Shown here piece by piece: positions 41,415 to 51,091 of a stretch of DNA of 64,000 nucleotides. The notes beneath the pieces were generated by a model that was not told the DNA's origin, ran no database searches, and was given only the letters and a program-made list of their open reading frames with translations. The position numbers were made by a program, and so were the translations under genes. The stretch is from Acidimicrobiia bacterium (lineage in GTDB: Bacteria; Actinomycetota; Acidimicrobiia; Acidimicrobiales; AC-14). How positions within the stretch are numbered: position 1 is the first letter of the stretch; each line of letters begins with the position of its first letter. The stretch spans positions 1 to 64,000 of the forward strand of contig JAHFUP010000008.1 of NCBI GenBank assembly GCA_023265025.1, in the 5' to 3' direction.

Positions 41415-42808
41415 CCGGGCCATGGCAACCATCCTCGCTCGCGGAGGGCGGCGACGAACGTCCGGTAGCCGGCCTCCAGCTCGTCGTGCTCCTCGGCGAC
41501 CGGCCCGACCTCGGGGCCGGCGGCATGGACCATGGCGTCGGTGGCGGCGCGGAGCGTCTCGTGGAGCGTCCCGGTCGCGGCCAGGACACAGGCGCCGAAG
41601 GCGGTGTCGGCGGACAGGGCGCGCACGATCGGCACGTCCAGCACCGTGGCGCGGATCGCCGTCCAGACGTCGCTGCGGCTGCCGGCGCCGGCGGCCCGCA
41701 GGGGCCCCTCCAGCGGTGCGCCCATGGCGCCGAGGCGCTCGAAGGCCAGCCGTTCGAGGAAGGCCACGCCCTCGAGGACGGCCCGGTAGGCGTCGACGTC
41801 GTCAGCCGGCGGCGCCGTCCACAGCTCCTCGGCGTCGTCGGCGACGAAGGGGAACCGCTCGCCGGTCCCGGCCAACGGGTAGCAGACGGTGGTCGACGGG
41901 CCGCGGGCGGCGGCCCGGCGGTCGAGGTCGGCCAGAGCCCCCTTGTCGAACCGGGTGGCCAGCGACCCGCCACCGGCATTCGACGCCCCGCCGGGCAGCC
42001 ACCAGCCGCCGGGGTGGCGGTGGCTGTAGACGCCGGACGCGGGGTCGTCGAGGCGGTGGTCGCTGGTTCCCTTGACCACCATCGTGGTGCCCAGCACGGT
42101 GACGAACCGCCCGGGACGGTCGGCGCCGGCGGCCAGCTGTGCGGCGCAGCCGTCGGTCATGCCGAGCCGCACCGGGCAGCCGGCGGGGAGGCCGGTGTCG
42201 GCCGCCGCCGTGTCGCACACCTCGCCGGCCGCCGACGCCGGCGCCAGCACCTCGGGGCGCAGGCCGGCGGCGGTGGCGGCCTCGGTCCACCGGCCGGCGG
42301 CGGGGTCGTAGCCGGTCTTGAGCGCGTGGCTCCAGTCGGTCGGCGGGGCGGCGCCGGTCAGGTGGGCGACGATGAGGTCGGACGCGTGCCAGGCATGGAG
42401 CGCAGCGCGGCCGGTGCGTCCGGCTCCGCCGGCAGGGCTGGCATCATCGAGCAGTAGGTCCCAGCGCCGGCCCGGCGGCACCCGGCGGTCGTCGTAGAGG
42501 ATCGCCGGCCCGAGTGGCTCGCCGTCCCCGTCGGCCAGGACCACGGTGCCCGATGTCGCGGACACGGCCACGCCCACGATCCGACCGTCCACACCGGCGA
42601 CCGCCTCCCGCAGCGCCCGGGCCACCGCCGGCCACCACGACGACGCGTCCTGCTGGGAGCTGCCCGGTCGGGGTCGGTCGGGGGCCGCCAGCGGCGCCGA
42701 CCCCCGGGCGACCACCCGCCCGCTCCCGTCGGCCACCGTCACCCGAACCTCCGCGGTCGCCAGGTCGATGCCGGCGACCAGGAACGGGGGTGCGGAGGAT
42801 GAGGCCAT
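41411..42808 (-). CDS. FGGY-family carbohydrate kinase
   Basis: 465 residues. Start VAGIDLATAEVRVTVAD and the ATP-site blocks LGTTMVVKGT, GGASNAGGGSLA and AAGAGSRSDVWTAIRATVLDVPIV identify a xylulokinase/gluconokinase-type enzyme. The sugar is not shown by the sequence. It is divergent from the small gene at 42838. Confidence 0.9.
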   Translation of the reverse strand: MASSSAPPFLVAGIDLATAEVRVTVADGSGRVVARGSAPLAAPDRPRPGSSQQDASSWWPAVARALREAVAGVDGRIVGVAVSATSGTVVLADGDGEPLGPAILYDDRRVPPGRRWDLLLDDASPAGGAGRTGRAALHAWHASDLIVAHLTGAAPPTDWSHALKTGYDPAAGRWTEAATAAGLRPEVLAPASAAGEVCDTAAADTGLPAGCPVRLGMTDGCAAQLAAGADRPGRFVTVLGTTMVVKGTSDHRLDDPASGVYSHRHPGGWWLPGGASNAGGGSLATRFDKGALADLDRRAAARGPSTTVCYPLAGTGERFPFVADDAEELWTAPPADDVDAYRAVLEGVAFLERLAFERLGAMGAPLEGPLRAAGAGSRSDVWTAIRATVLDVPIVRALSADTAFGACVLAATGTLHETLRAATDAMVHAAGPEVGPVAEEHDELEAGYRTFVAALRERGWLPWPG

Positions 42809-42837
42809 GGCCGCCGGTCAGCCTACGATTGCGCCCC

Positions 42838-43122
42838 ATGTCGACTGAGCCCGAATCGCCGCCCACCGAGCAGGAGCCGGAGTCGATCACCGGCTTCCGC
42901 CACCTGGTGAACCAGATCGTCGACCCGACCCTGCCGGCGACGGGGCGCATCGCCGCCACCATCGCGGCCCGCAGCTTCATGGAGGCGGTGACCCGGAACC
43001 TGGTGGAGCAGGCCCGTAAGGAGGGCACCACCTGGCTGGAGATCGCCGACCTGTTCGTCACCAGCGAGCGCAACGTCAAGGCCCGGTTCGGCGACCTGCA
43101 CGACTACGGAGACAACGACTGA
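42838..43122 (+). CDS. Small helix-turn-helix-like protein
   Basis: 94 residues. The acidic start (MSTEPESPPTEQEPESI) is followed by a helical domain with a likely HTH, TTWLEIADLFVTSERNVKARFGDL. Possibly a DNA-binding or adaptor protein. ATG 42838 is 8 bases after TACGAT (42824-42829), so it is leaderless. Its stop overlaps the start of the next gene as CTGA. Confidence 0.75.
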   Translation: MSTEPESPPTEQEPESITGFRHLVNQIVDPTLPATGRIAATIAARSFMEAVTRNLVEQARKEGTTWLEIADLFVTSERNVKARFGDLHDYGDND

Positions 43123-43379
43123 TCCGCGATTTCGAGGAGAAGCGGGCGCGGCTTGTCGAGCGGCTGCGCGACCTGCGCCGGCGGCTCGACACCCCTCAGG
43201 ACGACGTCGACGTCTTCGAGCTCGATCTCTACAGCTACGACGAGTCGCTGATCACCGCCGCCGACCTGCTCGACGTCGTGGTGCCGAAGGGGGCGCGCGA
43301 CGAGATGAGCGCCGAGCAGCGGACGGTGCTGGAGGAGCGGCTGGCGGCCGCCGGCATCGACGTGCGGGGCACCGAGTGA
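43119..43379 (+). CDS. Small helical protein with a CTG start
   Basis: 86 residues (reads LIRDFEEKRARLVERLRD ... EERLAAAGIDVRGTE). No ATG, GTG or TTG occurs early in the frame. CTG 43119 overlaps the preceding TGA as CTGA. Coding is supported by codon-position GC bias, the lack of stops, the gap it fills exactly, and its likeness to the protein at 40423-40710. Function unknown. It probably forms a two-gene unit with the HTH-like protein. Confidence 0.72.
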   Translation: MIRDFEEKRARLVERLRDLRRRLDTPQDDVDVFELDLYSYDESLITAADLLDVVVPKGARDEMSAEQRTVLEERLAAAGIDVRGTE

Positions 43380-43386
43380 GCTGGCG

Positions 43387-44379
43387 TCAGCCCTTGCGCT
43401 CGACCTGCTGGAGCGTGAAGGGCACGATCTCGCTGGTGGTGAGCAGGGCCCGACCGTCGAGCCGGTAGGCGATCGATTCGCCTTGCAGGCGGGCGCCGAG
43501 CGCCACCGGCACCGGGCGCCCGGCCCAGATGTCGTCGAACACGCCCCCCACCGGTAGCTCCAGCTCGTAGCCCTGGGAGTAGCTGGCGAGGGCGACCCGG
43601 CGGCCGTCGGGGGAGATGTCGGCGCCGGTCACCACCTCGAGGCCGCGTGTGCCGGTGCCGAGGCGGACGGCGCCGACCCGGGCGAGGACGGTCGGCCTCG
43701 ACGGGTCGACGGGCGCCGGCGCCTTGAAGACGCCGGCCGACTGAGCGTCCTTGGTGATGACGTACAGGTCGCCGGTCGTCGGATGGACGGCCAGCGCCTC
43801 GGCGTTGTGGGCGCCGTCGGGATAGCGGAGCCGCAGCTTCTCGGCCGGCTCGGTGGTCGCCGGCACCGCCCTGGTCGACGGCGCGCCGGGGGCGGGCTGG
43901 GGCTCGGGGATGCGGTAGACGACGATCTCGGTGCGCTGGTCGAGGTTGTCCCCGATGTCGCCCAGGTACAGGGACGGCCCGCCGCCGGCGGGCCCGGGGC
44001 CGGCGGCCATGTCCTCCCAGTCGAAGGCCTCGGCGCCGGCGACCCGCCACACCCCGCAGTTCTTGGCCTGGAGGTCGAGGCAGTAGACGAACGGGTCGTC
44101 GCCGGAGTCGTTGTGGGTCCAGAGCACGCCGGCGACGCGCCTCGACGCCGCCAGCCCGCTGCTCTCCCCGATGTCAGGGTCGGTGACCGTCCCCAGCACG
44201 GTCGACGGCCCGTATGCGGCGCCGGCCGTGGTGGCGGGCGGGCCACCGCCGGCCGAGTTCGCCGGCGCCTCGGCCACCGGATCGTCGCCTCCGCCGCCCG
44301 ACCCCCCGCAGCCGGCGCCGGCGAGGAGCAGCGCGCAGGCGGCTGCCACCCATCGGCCTGGCGCCCAACGGCGGGGCAC
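43387..44379 (-). CDS. Lipoprotein with beta-propeller-like sequence
   Basis: 330 residues. Lipobox LLLAGAGC, a low-complexity Gly/Pro linker, then repeats such as ESSGLAASRRVAGVLWTHNDSGDD, LYLGDIGDN, YRIPEP, NAEALAVHPTTGDLYVITKD, GADISPDGRRVALASYSQGYEL that suggest a six-bladed propeller. Its GTG start shares one base with the stop of the binding-protein gene (TAGTG), so it belongs to the importer operon. Role unknown. Confidence 0.8.
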   Translation of the reverse strand: MPRRWAPGRWVAAACALLLAGAGCGGSGGGGDDPVAEAPANSAGGGPPATTAGAAYGPSTVLGTVTDPDIGESSGLAASRRVAGVLWTHNDSGDDPFVYCLDLQAKNCGVWRVAGAEAFDWEDMAAGPGPAGGGPSLYLGDIGDNLDQRTEIVVYRIPEPQPAPGAPSTRAVPATTEPAEKLRLRYPDGAHNAEALAVHPTTGDLYVITKDAQSAGVFKAPAPVDPSRPTVLARVGAVRLGTGTRGLEVVTGADISPDGRRVALASYSQGYELELPVGGVFDDIWAGRPVPVALGARLQGESIAYRLDGRALLTTSEIVPFTLQQVERKG

Positions 44380-45311
44380 TACTTCTTCTTGACGATGCCG
44401 TGCTGCGTCAGCCACTCCTTCGCCAGGCTCTCCGGGTCGGTCTTGTCGATGTCGGCCCGCTTGTTGAGCTGGATGAGCTCATCGGTGGTCATCTCCGCCG
44501 ACACCTTGTTGAGCACCGTGCGGATGTCGTCGTCGAGGACGTCCTTGCGGATGGCCGGGATGAGGTTGTCGACGGTCTGCAGCTTCTTGTCGTCCTCCAG
44601 GACGACGAGGTTCCGCGCCGCCACCGAACCGTCGCTGGAGAAGACCAGGCCGACGTCGATGTCGCCCGAGGACAGCGCCTCCATCGTCTTTGCGCCACCG
44701 GAGTCGAGCGTGCGGAAGGTCTTGAACTTCAAGCCGTAGGTCTTTTCCAGGCCGGGCTGGCAGAACGGGCGGATCGGGCACTCGGGGCCGGCGCCCAGGG
44801 TGAGCTGGCCGGCGATGGGCGTGAGGTCGGAGAGCTTCTTGAGCTTGTACTTGTCCGCAGTCGCCCGCGTGACGGCGAAGGCGTTCTGGTCGGCCGCCGG
44901 CGAGGGGTTCAGCGCGGTGAGACCGATGGCATCGAGGCGGGTGCGAAGCTTGGCCACGCTGTCGTCCAGGTTGCCGCTGGCCTCGCCGGCGTTCTTGTTC
45001 ACGAACTCCAGCAGGGTGCCGACGTACTCCGGCACCAGGTCGATGCCGTTCTGGGCGCCGCCCTTCTGCAGCGCCGGCAGGTAGATCTCCCGCTGGCCCA
45101 AGCCCTTGCGCACGGTGACCTGGTAGCCCTCGTTCTGCAGCGCGCCGGCGTACATGTTGGCCACCATCACACTCTCGGAGAACGGCGCCGAGCCGATGAC
45201 GATCGTCTTCGACTTCGATGACGGGCTGCTGTCGGACCCGCAGGCCACCAACACCATGGTGCCCAGTGACAGCGCCGCCACGGTGCGGGCCCAAACCGGG
45301 TTCAGGAGCAT
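44379..45311 (-). CDS. Glycine betaine/choline-type ABC substrate-binding lipoprotein
   Basis: 310 residues with lipobox MVLVAC. The OpuAC fold is clear: IVIGSAPFSESVMVANMYAGALQNEGYQV, IDLVPEYVGTLLEF, and GDIDVGLVFSSDGSVAARNLVVLEDDK. Binds a compatible solute such as betaine or choline (inferred). ATG 45311 has GAGGAGG 6 bases upstream. Follows two permease genes. Confidence 0.92.
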   Translation of the reverse strand: MLLNPVWARTVAALSLGTMVLVACGSDSSPSSKSKTIVIGSAPFSESVMVANMYAGALQNEGYQVTVRKGLGQREIYLPALQKGGAQNGIDLVPEYVGTLLEFVNKNAGEASGNLDDSVAKLRTRLDAIGLTALNPSPAADQNAFAVTRATADKYKLKKLSDLTPIAGQLTLGAGPECPIRPFCQPGLEKTYGLKFKTFRTLDSGGAKTMEALSSGDIDVGLVFSSDGSVAARNLVVLEDDKKLQTVDNLIPAIRKDVLDDDIRTVLNKVSAEMTTDELIQLNKRADIDKTDPESLAKEWLTQHGIVKKK

Positions 45312-45336
45312 GCTGTTCCTCCTCGAGAGACCCCGG

Positions 45337-46053
45337 TCATGCCGCGGTCAGTACTTCGTCGACGCGCACCTGCTCGGCCCGCAGGCCGTCCGAGACGATT
45401 GCCCGCTGCACCCGGGCCAGGACCAGCTCGGTGACCAGGGCCATGAGGGCGACGAGCAGCGCGCCGGCGATGATCTGGGCGTTGTCCTGTTGCCCGAAGC
45501 CGTCGACGATGAAGCGTCCGAGGCCACCCCACGCGGTCACTGCGGCCAGGGTAGCCGTGGCCACCACCTGGACCGCGGCAGTGCGGACGCCGGCCATCAC
45601 CAGCGGCAGGGCGATGGGCAGCTCGACCCGACGGAGCAGCTCGCCGCCGGTCATGCCCATCCCGCGTGCCGCCTCCACGACGTCGCGGTCGACGCCGCGC
45701 ATCCCGACGTACGCGTTGGTGACGAGGGGCGGTACCGCGAGGGCGACGAGCGCCACGAACGCCGGCCGCGCCCCGAACCCCGGCCACCCGCGCAACCCGA
45801 TCGCCTGCTGGGTGAGGGCCAGGATGGCAAGGGAGGGGATGGCCCGGCCGACGTTGGTCAGGTTGATGGCCACCGCCCCGCCCCGGCCCCGGTGGCCGAG
45901 CCAGATCCCGAGGGGGAGGCCGATCAGCATGGCCGTGACGACGGCGGCGCCGGACATCAGGGCGTGCTCGGTGAGGCGGTGGGGCACCCCGAGGTCGCCG
46001 CGCCAGTGCTCGGCAGTGGTGAACCAGTCGACGACGTCGGTGAGGATGCTCAC
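45337..46053 (-). CDS. Osmolyte ABC transporter permease
   Basis: 238 residues, five to six helices, and the permease loop EAARGMGMTGGELLRRVELPIALPLVMAG. OpuBB/OpuBD type. The GTG start at 46053 follows an exceptionally strong intercistronic hairpin. Confidence 0.92.
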   Translation of the reverse strand: MSILTDVVDWFTTAEHWRGDLGVPHRLTEHALMSGAAVVTAMLIGLPLGIWLGHRGRGGAVAINLTNVGRAIPSLAILALTQQAIGLRGWPGFGARPAFVALVALAVPPLVTNAYVGMRGVDRDVVEAARGMGMTGGELLRRVELPIALPLVMAGVRTAAVQVVATATLAAVTAWGGLGRFIVDGFGQQDNAQIIAGALLVALMALVTELVLARVQRAIVSDGLRAEQVRVDEVLTAA

Positions 46054-46072
46054 CGTCGTCCCCCCGCCGAAT

Positions 46073-46112
46073 TGGCTGCAGTTGACCGCGCATACGCGGC
46101 CAACTGCAGCCA
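46073..46112. repeat. Very strong 17-bp hairpin between permease genes
   Basis: TGGCTGCAGTTG (46073-46084) pairs perfectly with CAACTGCAGCCA (46101-46112). Inside, CCGCG pairs with CGCGG around a CATA loop; only one internal mismatch (A/C). It lies between the stop at 46124 and the start at 46053 in one operon and could protect or separate mRNA segments. Confidence 0.75.
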
Positions 46113-46123
46113 GATCGAACGGC

Positions 46124-46768
46124 TCATCTGCGTGACCAGGGCGCCAGCAGGCGGGCGGCGCCGGCGAGGGCCACGTCGGCCACCACCGCCAGGGCGATCG
46201 AGCAGACCGAGCCGACGACGAGCGGGGTCCGGAAGTCCCGGTTGATGCCCTCGATGATGAAGGCGCCCAACCCGCCCTGGCCGATCAGGCCGGTCACGGT
46301 GACCAGGCCGATGGTCGTCACCGTGGCGATGCGGATGCCGGCGATGATCACCGGCAGGGCCAGCGGCAGCTCGACCCGCAGGAGCTGGCCGAGGGGCCGG
46401 TAGCCCATGCCGTGGGCCGCCTCCTTGACGTCGTCGGGCACGCCGTCGAGGCCGGCGACGATGTTCCGCACCAGGATCAGCAGCGTGTAGCCGACCAGTC
46501 CGATCTCCGCCGTCGTGCGCGACAGCCCGGTGAAGGGGACGAGCAGGGCGAAAAGCGCGAGTGACGGGATGGTGAAGAGGATCCCGGTGAACCCGAGGAT
46601 CGGTCCCGCGGTGCGCCGCCACCTCCGGGCGACCAGGCCGAGCGGGAACGACAGGAGCAGGCCGAGGGCGACGGCGATGAGCGTGAGCTCCATGTGCTGG
46701 CGGGTAGCGGCGAGGATGTCGTCGCCGTGGTCCCGGACCCAGTCCCATCGCACCCACGGATCAGGCAC
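46124..46768 (-). CDS. Osmolyte ABC transporter permease
   Basis: 214 residues with five to six helices and the loop EAAHGMGYRPLGQLLRVELPLALPVIIAG. Second permease of the importer; heterodimer with the product of 45337-46053. GTG 46768 is 8 bases after TAGTCT on the minus strand (46777-46782), so the operon looks leaderless. Confidence 0.92.
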   Translation of the reverse strand: MPDPWVRWDWVRDHGDDILAATRQHMELTLIAVALGLLLSFPLGLVARRWRRTAGPILGFTGILFTIPSLALFALLVPFTGLSRTTAEIGLVGYTLLILVRNIVAGLDGVPDDVKEAAHGMGYRPLGQLLRVELPLALPVIIAGIRIATVTTIGLVTVTGLIGQGGLGAFIIEGINRDFRTPLVVGSVCSIALAVVADVALAGAARLLAPWSRR

Positions 46769-46797
46769 TGCCGGGCAGACTAGCGACCGTGCCCGCC

Positions 46798-47911
46798 ATG
46801 ATCCGCTTGGAATCGCTCACCAAGCGGTGGGACAACGGCCAGGTCGCGGTCGACGCCCTCGACCTCGAGGTCGGCGAGGGCGAGATCACCATGCTCGTCG
46901 GCCCGTCGGGGTGCGGGAAGACAACGACGTTGAAGATGGTCAACCGCCTCATCGAGCCGACGAGCGGGCGCATCTTCCTGAACGGTGACGACGTCACGAC
47001 CGCCGACCCCGTCGAGCTGCGCCGGCGCATCGGCTACGTCATCCAGCAGGTGGGCCTGTTCCCCCACCTCGACGTGGCCGACAACGTGGCCACCGTCCCC
47101 CGGCTGCTCAAGTGGGACAAGGAGCGCACCCGCCGGCGGGTCGACGAGCTGCTGGAGCTGGTCGGCCTCGACCCCGCCCGCTACCGCCGGCGCTACCCCC
47201 ACCAGCTCTCGGGCGGGCAGCGCCAGCGGGTCGGGGTGGCCCGAGCCCTCGGCGTCGACCCGCCGGTGCTGCTGATGGACGAGCCGTTCGGCGCCATCGA
47301 CCCCATCACCCGCGACCGGCTCCAGGGCGAGTTCCTGCGTCTGCAGGGCGAGGTGGGCAAGACGGTGCTCTTCGTGACCCACGACGTCGACGAGGCGGTG
47401 CGTCTGGGCGACCGCATCGCCGTGCTGCGCGAAGGGGGCGTGCTGGAGCAGTACGCCCCGCCGGCGGACGTGCTCGGCCGGCCGGCGTCGCCGTTCGTGG
47501 CCGACTTCGTCGGTGCCGACCGCGGTTTGAAGCGACTGAGCGTCATCCCCGTCGACGTCGGTCACCTGGAGACGCCGGTGACGCTGTCGCCGGGCACCTC
47601 CTTGGCCGAGGCGCGGGCCGTCCTGAACGGCGCCGCCGCGGCGGTGGTCGACGGCGACGGTCGGCTGCTGGGGGAGCTGCGGCCGGGCGACGCCGCCGGC
47701 GACGGGACGGTGGGCGACCGGTCCCGGCCCGTGTCGGCACGCGTGGGGCCGGGCGCCAGCCTCAAGGACGCGTCGAGCGCGCTGCTGCTGTCGGACGCAG
47801 GATGGGTGGCCGTGACCGACGGTGACCGCCTGCTCGGCGTGATGACGCCGGAGTCGGTGCACGCCGTCGCCCGGCGGGCCGCCGACAACCATCGGGGCTA
47901 CCCTCCCGGCC

Positions 47912-47919
<8 letters not shown>
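46798..47919 (+). CDS. Osmolyte ABC transporter ATP-binding protein with CBS tail
   Basis: 373 residues. Walker A GPSGCGKTT near residue 36, signature LSGGQRQRVGVARAL, Walker B LLMDEPFGAIDP, switch His in VTHDVDEAV. The C-terminal part (LSPGTSLAEARAVLNG, GVMTPESVHAVARR) is CBS-like and may sense ionic strength. It is divergent from its permeases. ATG 46798 gives MIRLESLTKRW; GTG 46789 adds three residues. Confidence 0.93.
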
Positions 47920-48739
<820 letters not shown>

Positions 48740-48740
48740 G

Positions 48741-49793
48741 GTGGAGGTCGACCTCCTCAAGCTGACGGCGGCGCTGGTCGATATCCCGTCGGTGAGCCAT
48801 GACGAGGGGGCGATCACGGACCACCTGCAGTCGGTGCTGGAACCGGTTCCCTGGCTGTCTGTCACGCGGGTGGGCGACAACCTGGTGGCGCGCACCGATC
48901 TCGGCCGGTCGTCGCGCCTGCTGCTCGCCGGCCACACCGACACGGTGCCGGCCAACGGCAACGAGCGGGCCCGCATCGAGGGTGACGTGCTCTGGGGCCT
49001 GGGCTCGTGTGACATGAAGAGCGGTGTGGCCGTCCTGGCCGAACTGGCCCGGACCGTCGCCGAGCCGGCGGTCGAGGTGACCTACGTCTTCTACGAGTGC
49101 GAGGAGGTCGACGCTTCGTTCAACGGCATCGAGCGTCTCTTTCGCGAGCGGCCGGACCTGCTGGAGGCCGACGCCGCCCTGCTGGCCGAGCCCACGTCGG
49201 CCCGCGTCGAGGCCGGCTGCCAGGGGACGATGCGGGTCGAGGTGACCATGCACGGCGAGCGGGCCCACACCGCTCGAGCGTGGTTGGGCCGCAACGCCAT
49301 CCACCGCCTGGGCCCGGTTCTTGCCGCGGTGAGTGCCTACGAGGGGCGCCAGGTCACGATCGACGGCTGCCACTTCCGCGAAGGGCTGCAGGTCGTGCGG
49401 GTGGCCGGCGGGGTGGCCAACAACGTCGTTCCCGACCGGGCGTCGGTGACCCTCAACCACCGCTTCGCGCCCGACCGCACGCCGGCGGAGGCGGAGGCCC
49501 ACGTACGCACGGTGGTCGGCGAGGTCGACTCCTTCGAGGTGACCGACATGGCGGTGGCCGCGCCTCCGTCGCTGGCGCACCCGCTGCTGCAGGCCGTGCT
49601 CTCGGCCAGCGGCGGCGTGGCCGACGGCAAGCTGGGCTGGACCGACGTGGCCCGGTTCGCGGCCCGAGGCGTGCCGGCCACGAACTACGGGCCGGGTGAC
49701 CCGAGCGTGGCCCACAGTGCGGGGGAATGCGTGACCCGGTCGGACGTCGAGACGGTCTACGGCGTCCTGCGGACGGTCCTCGAGCGGGGATGA
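48741..49793 (+). CDS. dapE: Succinyl-diaminopimelate desuccinylase
   Basis: M20 metallopeptidase of 350 residues. Metal ligands: LAGHTDTVP, SCDMKSGVA, YECEEVDASFN (catalytic and ligand Glu), and GERAHTARAWLG. The GTG start is the base after the dapD stop plus one. Its TGA forms an ATGA overlap with the protease gene. Confidence 0.94.
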   Translation: MEVDLLKLTAALVDIPSVSHDEGAITDHLQSVLEPVPWLSVTRVGDNLVARTDLGRSSRLLLAGHTDTVPANGNERARIEGDVLWGLGSCDMKSGVAVLAELARTVAEPAVEVTYVFYECEEVDASFNGIERLFRERPDLLEADAALLAEPTSARVEAGCQGTMRVEVTMHGERAHTARAWLGRNAIHRLGPVLAAVSAYEGRQVTIDGCHFREGLQVVRVAGGVANNVVPDRASVTLNHRFAPDRTPAEAEAHVRTVVGEVDSFEVTDMAVAAPPSLAHPLLQAVLSASGGVADGKLGWTDVARFAARGVPATNYGPGDPSVAHSAGECVTRSDVETVYGVLRTVLERG

Positions 49794-51091
49794 CGGGGAT
49801 GCGACGGCTGGTGGCCGTCGCCGTGGCGGTCCTGACCCTGTCCGTGCTGACGGCGGGGACCGCATCGGCGACCAACGACACCTACTTCTCCCGGCAGTGG
49901 GCCCTGACCCAGATCGACGCCGCCCAGGCGTGGACGCGCTCGACCGGCGCCGGCGTCACCATCGGCATCGTCGACACCGGCGTCGACCTCGGCCACCCGG
50001 ATCTGGCCGGCAAGATCGCGGTGACCGCCGACTGCGTCGGCCATCCCTGCGTAGCCGGCGGCGGCCAGGACACCCACGGCCACGGCACGATCGTCAGCGG
50101 CATCGCCGCGGCCAGCACCGGCAATGGCAAGGGCATCGCCGGCGTGGCCCCCGACGCCCGCCTGGCGGTGGCCAAGGTCCTCAACGCCAGCGGCGAGGGG
50201 CGGGTCGAGGACATCAACAACGGCATCCGGTGGGTGGTCGACAACGGGGCCCGGGTGGTCAACCTCAGCCTCGGCGATCCCAACTTCCTCGCCAGCGGCG
50301 TGCTCGGCACCCCGTTGCGCACGGGCATCGACTACGCCTGGAGCAAGGGCGCGGTGACGGTGCTGGCGTCGGGGAACTACGCCACCGGAGTGGGCACCGT
50401 CGGCACCGAGAACTACGGCAACATCAACGCCCTGGTGGTGGGGGCCACCGACCGGTCCGGTGCGGTGGCGTCGTATTCGAGCCCTATCGGCAACGCCAAG
50501 TGGGGCCTGGTCGCCCCCGGCGGCGCCGGCTCGGGTGGGGCCGACAGCAACGTGATCTCCACCTTCCCGGTGGCGTCCGGCGGCAGCGGGTACGCCTCGG
50601 CCGCGGGCACGTCCATGGCCGCCCCCCACGTCTCCGGCGCCGTCGCCCTGCTGCTGGCGCAAGGGCTGGCGCCGGCCGACGCCATCGCCCGACTGCTGGG
50701 GAACCTCGACAAGACCGTGCCGTGCGGGACCGGTTGCCAGGGCCGGCTGAATATGGCCGGCGCCGTCGGCGCTATCGGCGTAGCGGCCACCCCGACCTCG
50801 GTCGCCACCCCGACCACCACCAAGGCGCCCAGCGTGCCCCGCACCACGGTCCCCCGGTCGACGACGACCAAGCCGCCGGCGCCGGTCACCACGACGACGA
50901 CCTCGACCGTCCCGCCCCGCTCGGCCCAGGTGTCGGACCCGCCGGAGCTGGCCTTGCCCGCGCCCGTCCCGATCGGCGCCGCCGGGGACGCGGGGCGCAA
51001 CCCGGTGGTGATCGCCGTCGCCGGCGTGCTGGTGCTGGCCATGGGCGGCGCCGTCGGTGTCACCGGCCGGCGCCGGCTCAGGTACCTCTAG
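49790..51091 (+). CDS. Mycosin-like subtilisin protease, secreted and membrane-anchored
   Basis: 433 residues. Signal peptide (AVAVLTLSVLTAGTASA), S8 domain with Asp in GIVDTGVDLGHPD (about 60), His in DTHGHGTIVSG (about 95) and Ser in GTSMAAPHVSGA (about 273), then a Thr/Pro/Lys-rich wall spacer and a C-terminal helix followed by GRRRLRYL. The layout matches type VII secretion mycosins, but no ESX gene is present, so an independent role is likely. Confidence 0.92.
   Translation: MTGMRRLVAVAVAVLTLSVLTAGTASATNDTYFSRQWALTQIDAAQAWTRSTGAGVTIGIVDTGVDLGHPDLAGKIAVTADCVGHPCVAGGGQDTHGHGTIVSGIAAASTGNGKGIAGVAPDARLAVAKVLNASGEGRVEDINNGIRWVVDNGARVVNLSLGDPNFLASGVLGTPLRTGIDYAWSKGAVTVLASGNYATGVGTVGTENYGNINALVVGATDRSGAVASYSSPIGNAKWGLVAPGGAGSGGADSNVISTFPVASGGSGYASAAGTSMAAPHVSGAVALLLAQGLAPADAIARLLGNLDKTVPCGTGCQGRLNMAGAVGAIGVAATPTSVATPTTTKAPSVPRTTVPRSTTTKPPAPVTTTTTSTVPPRSAQVSDPPELALPAPVPIGAAGDAGRNPVVIAVAGVLVLAMGGAVGVTGRRRLRYL

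Noticed and set aside
49790..51091. Type VII secretion locus suggested by the mycosin-like protease
   Set aside because: No EccB/C/D, Esx or PE/PPE-like gene is present in the window.
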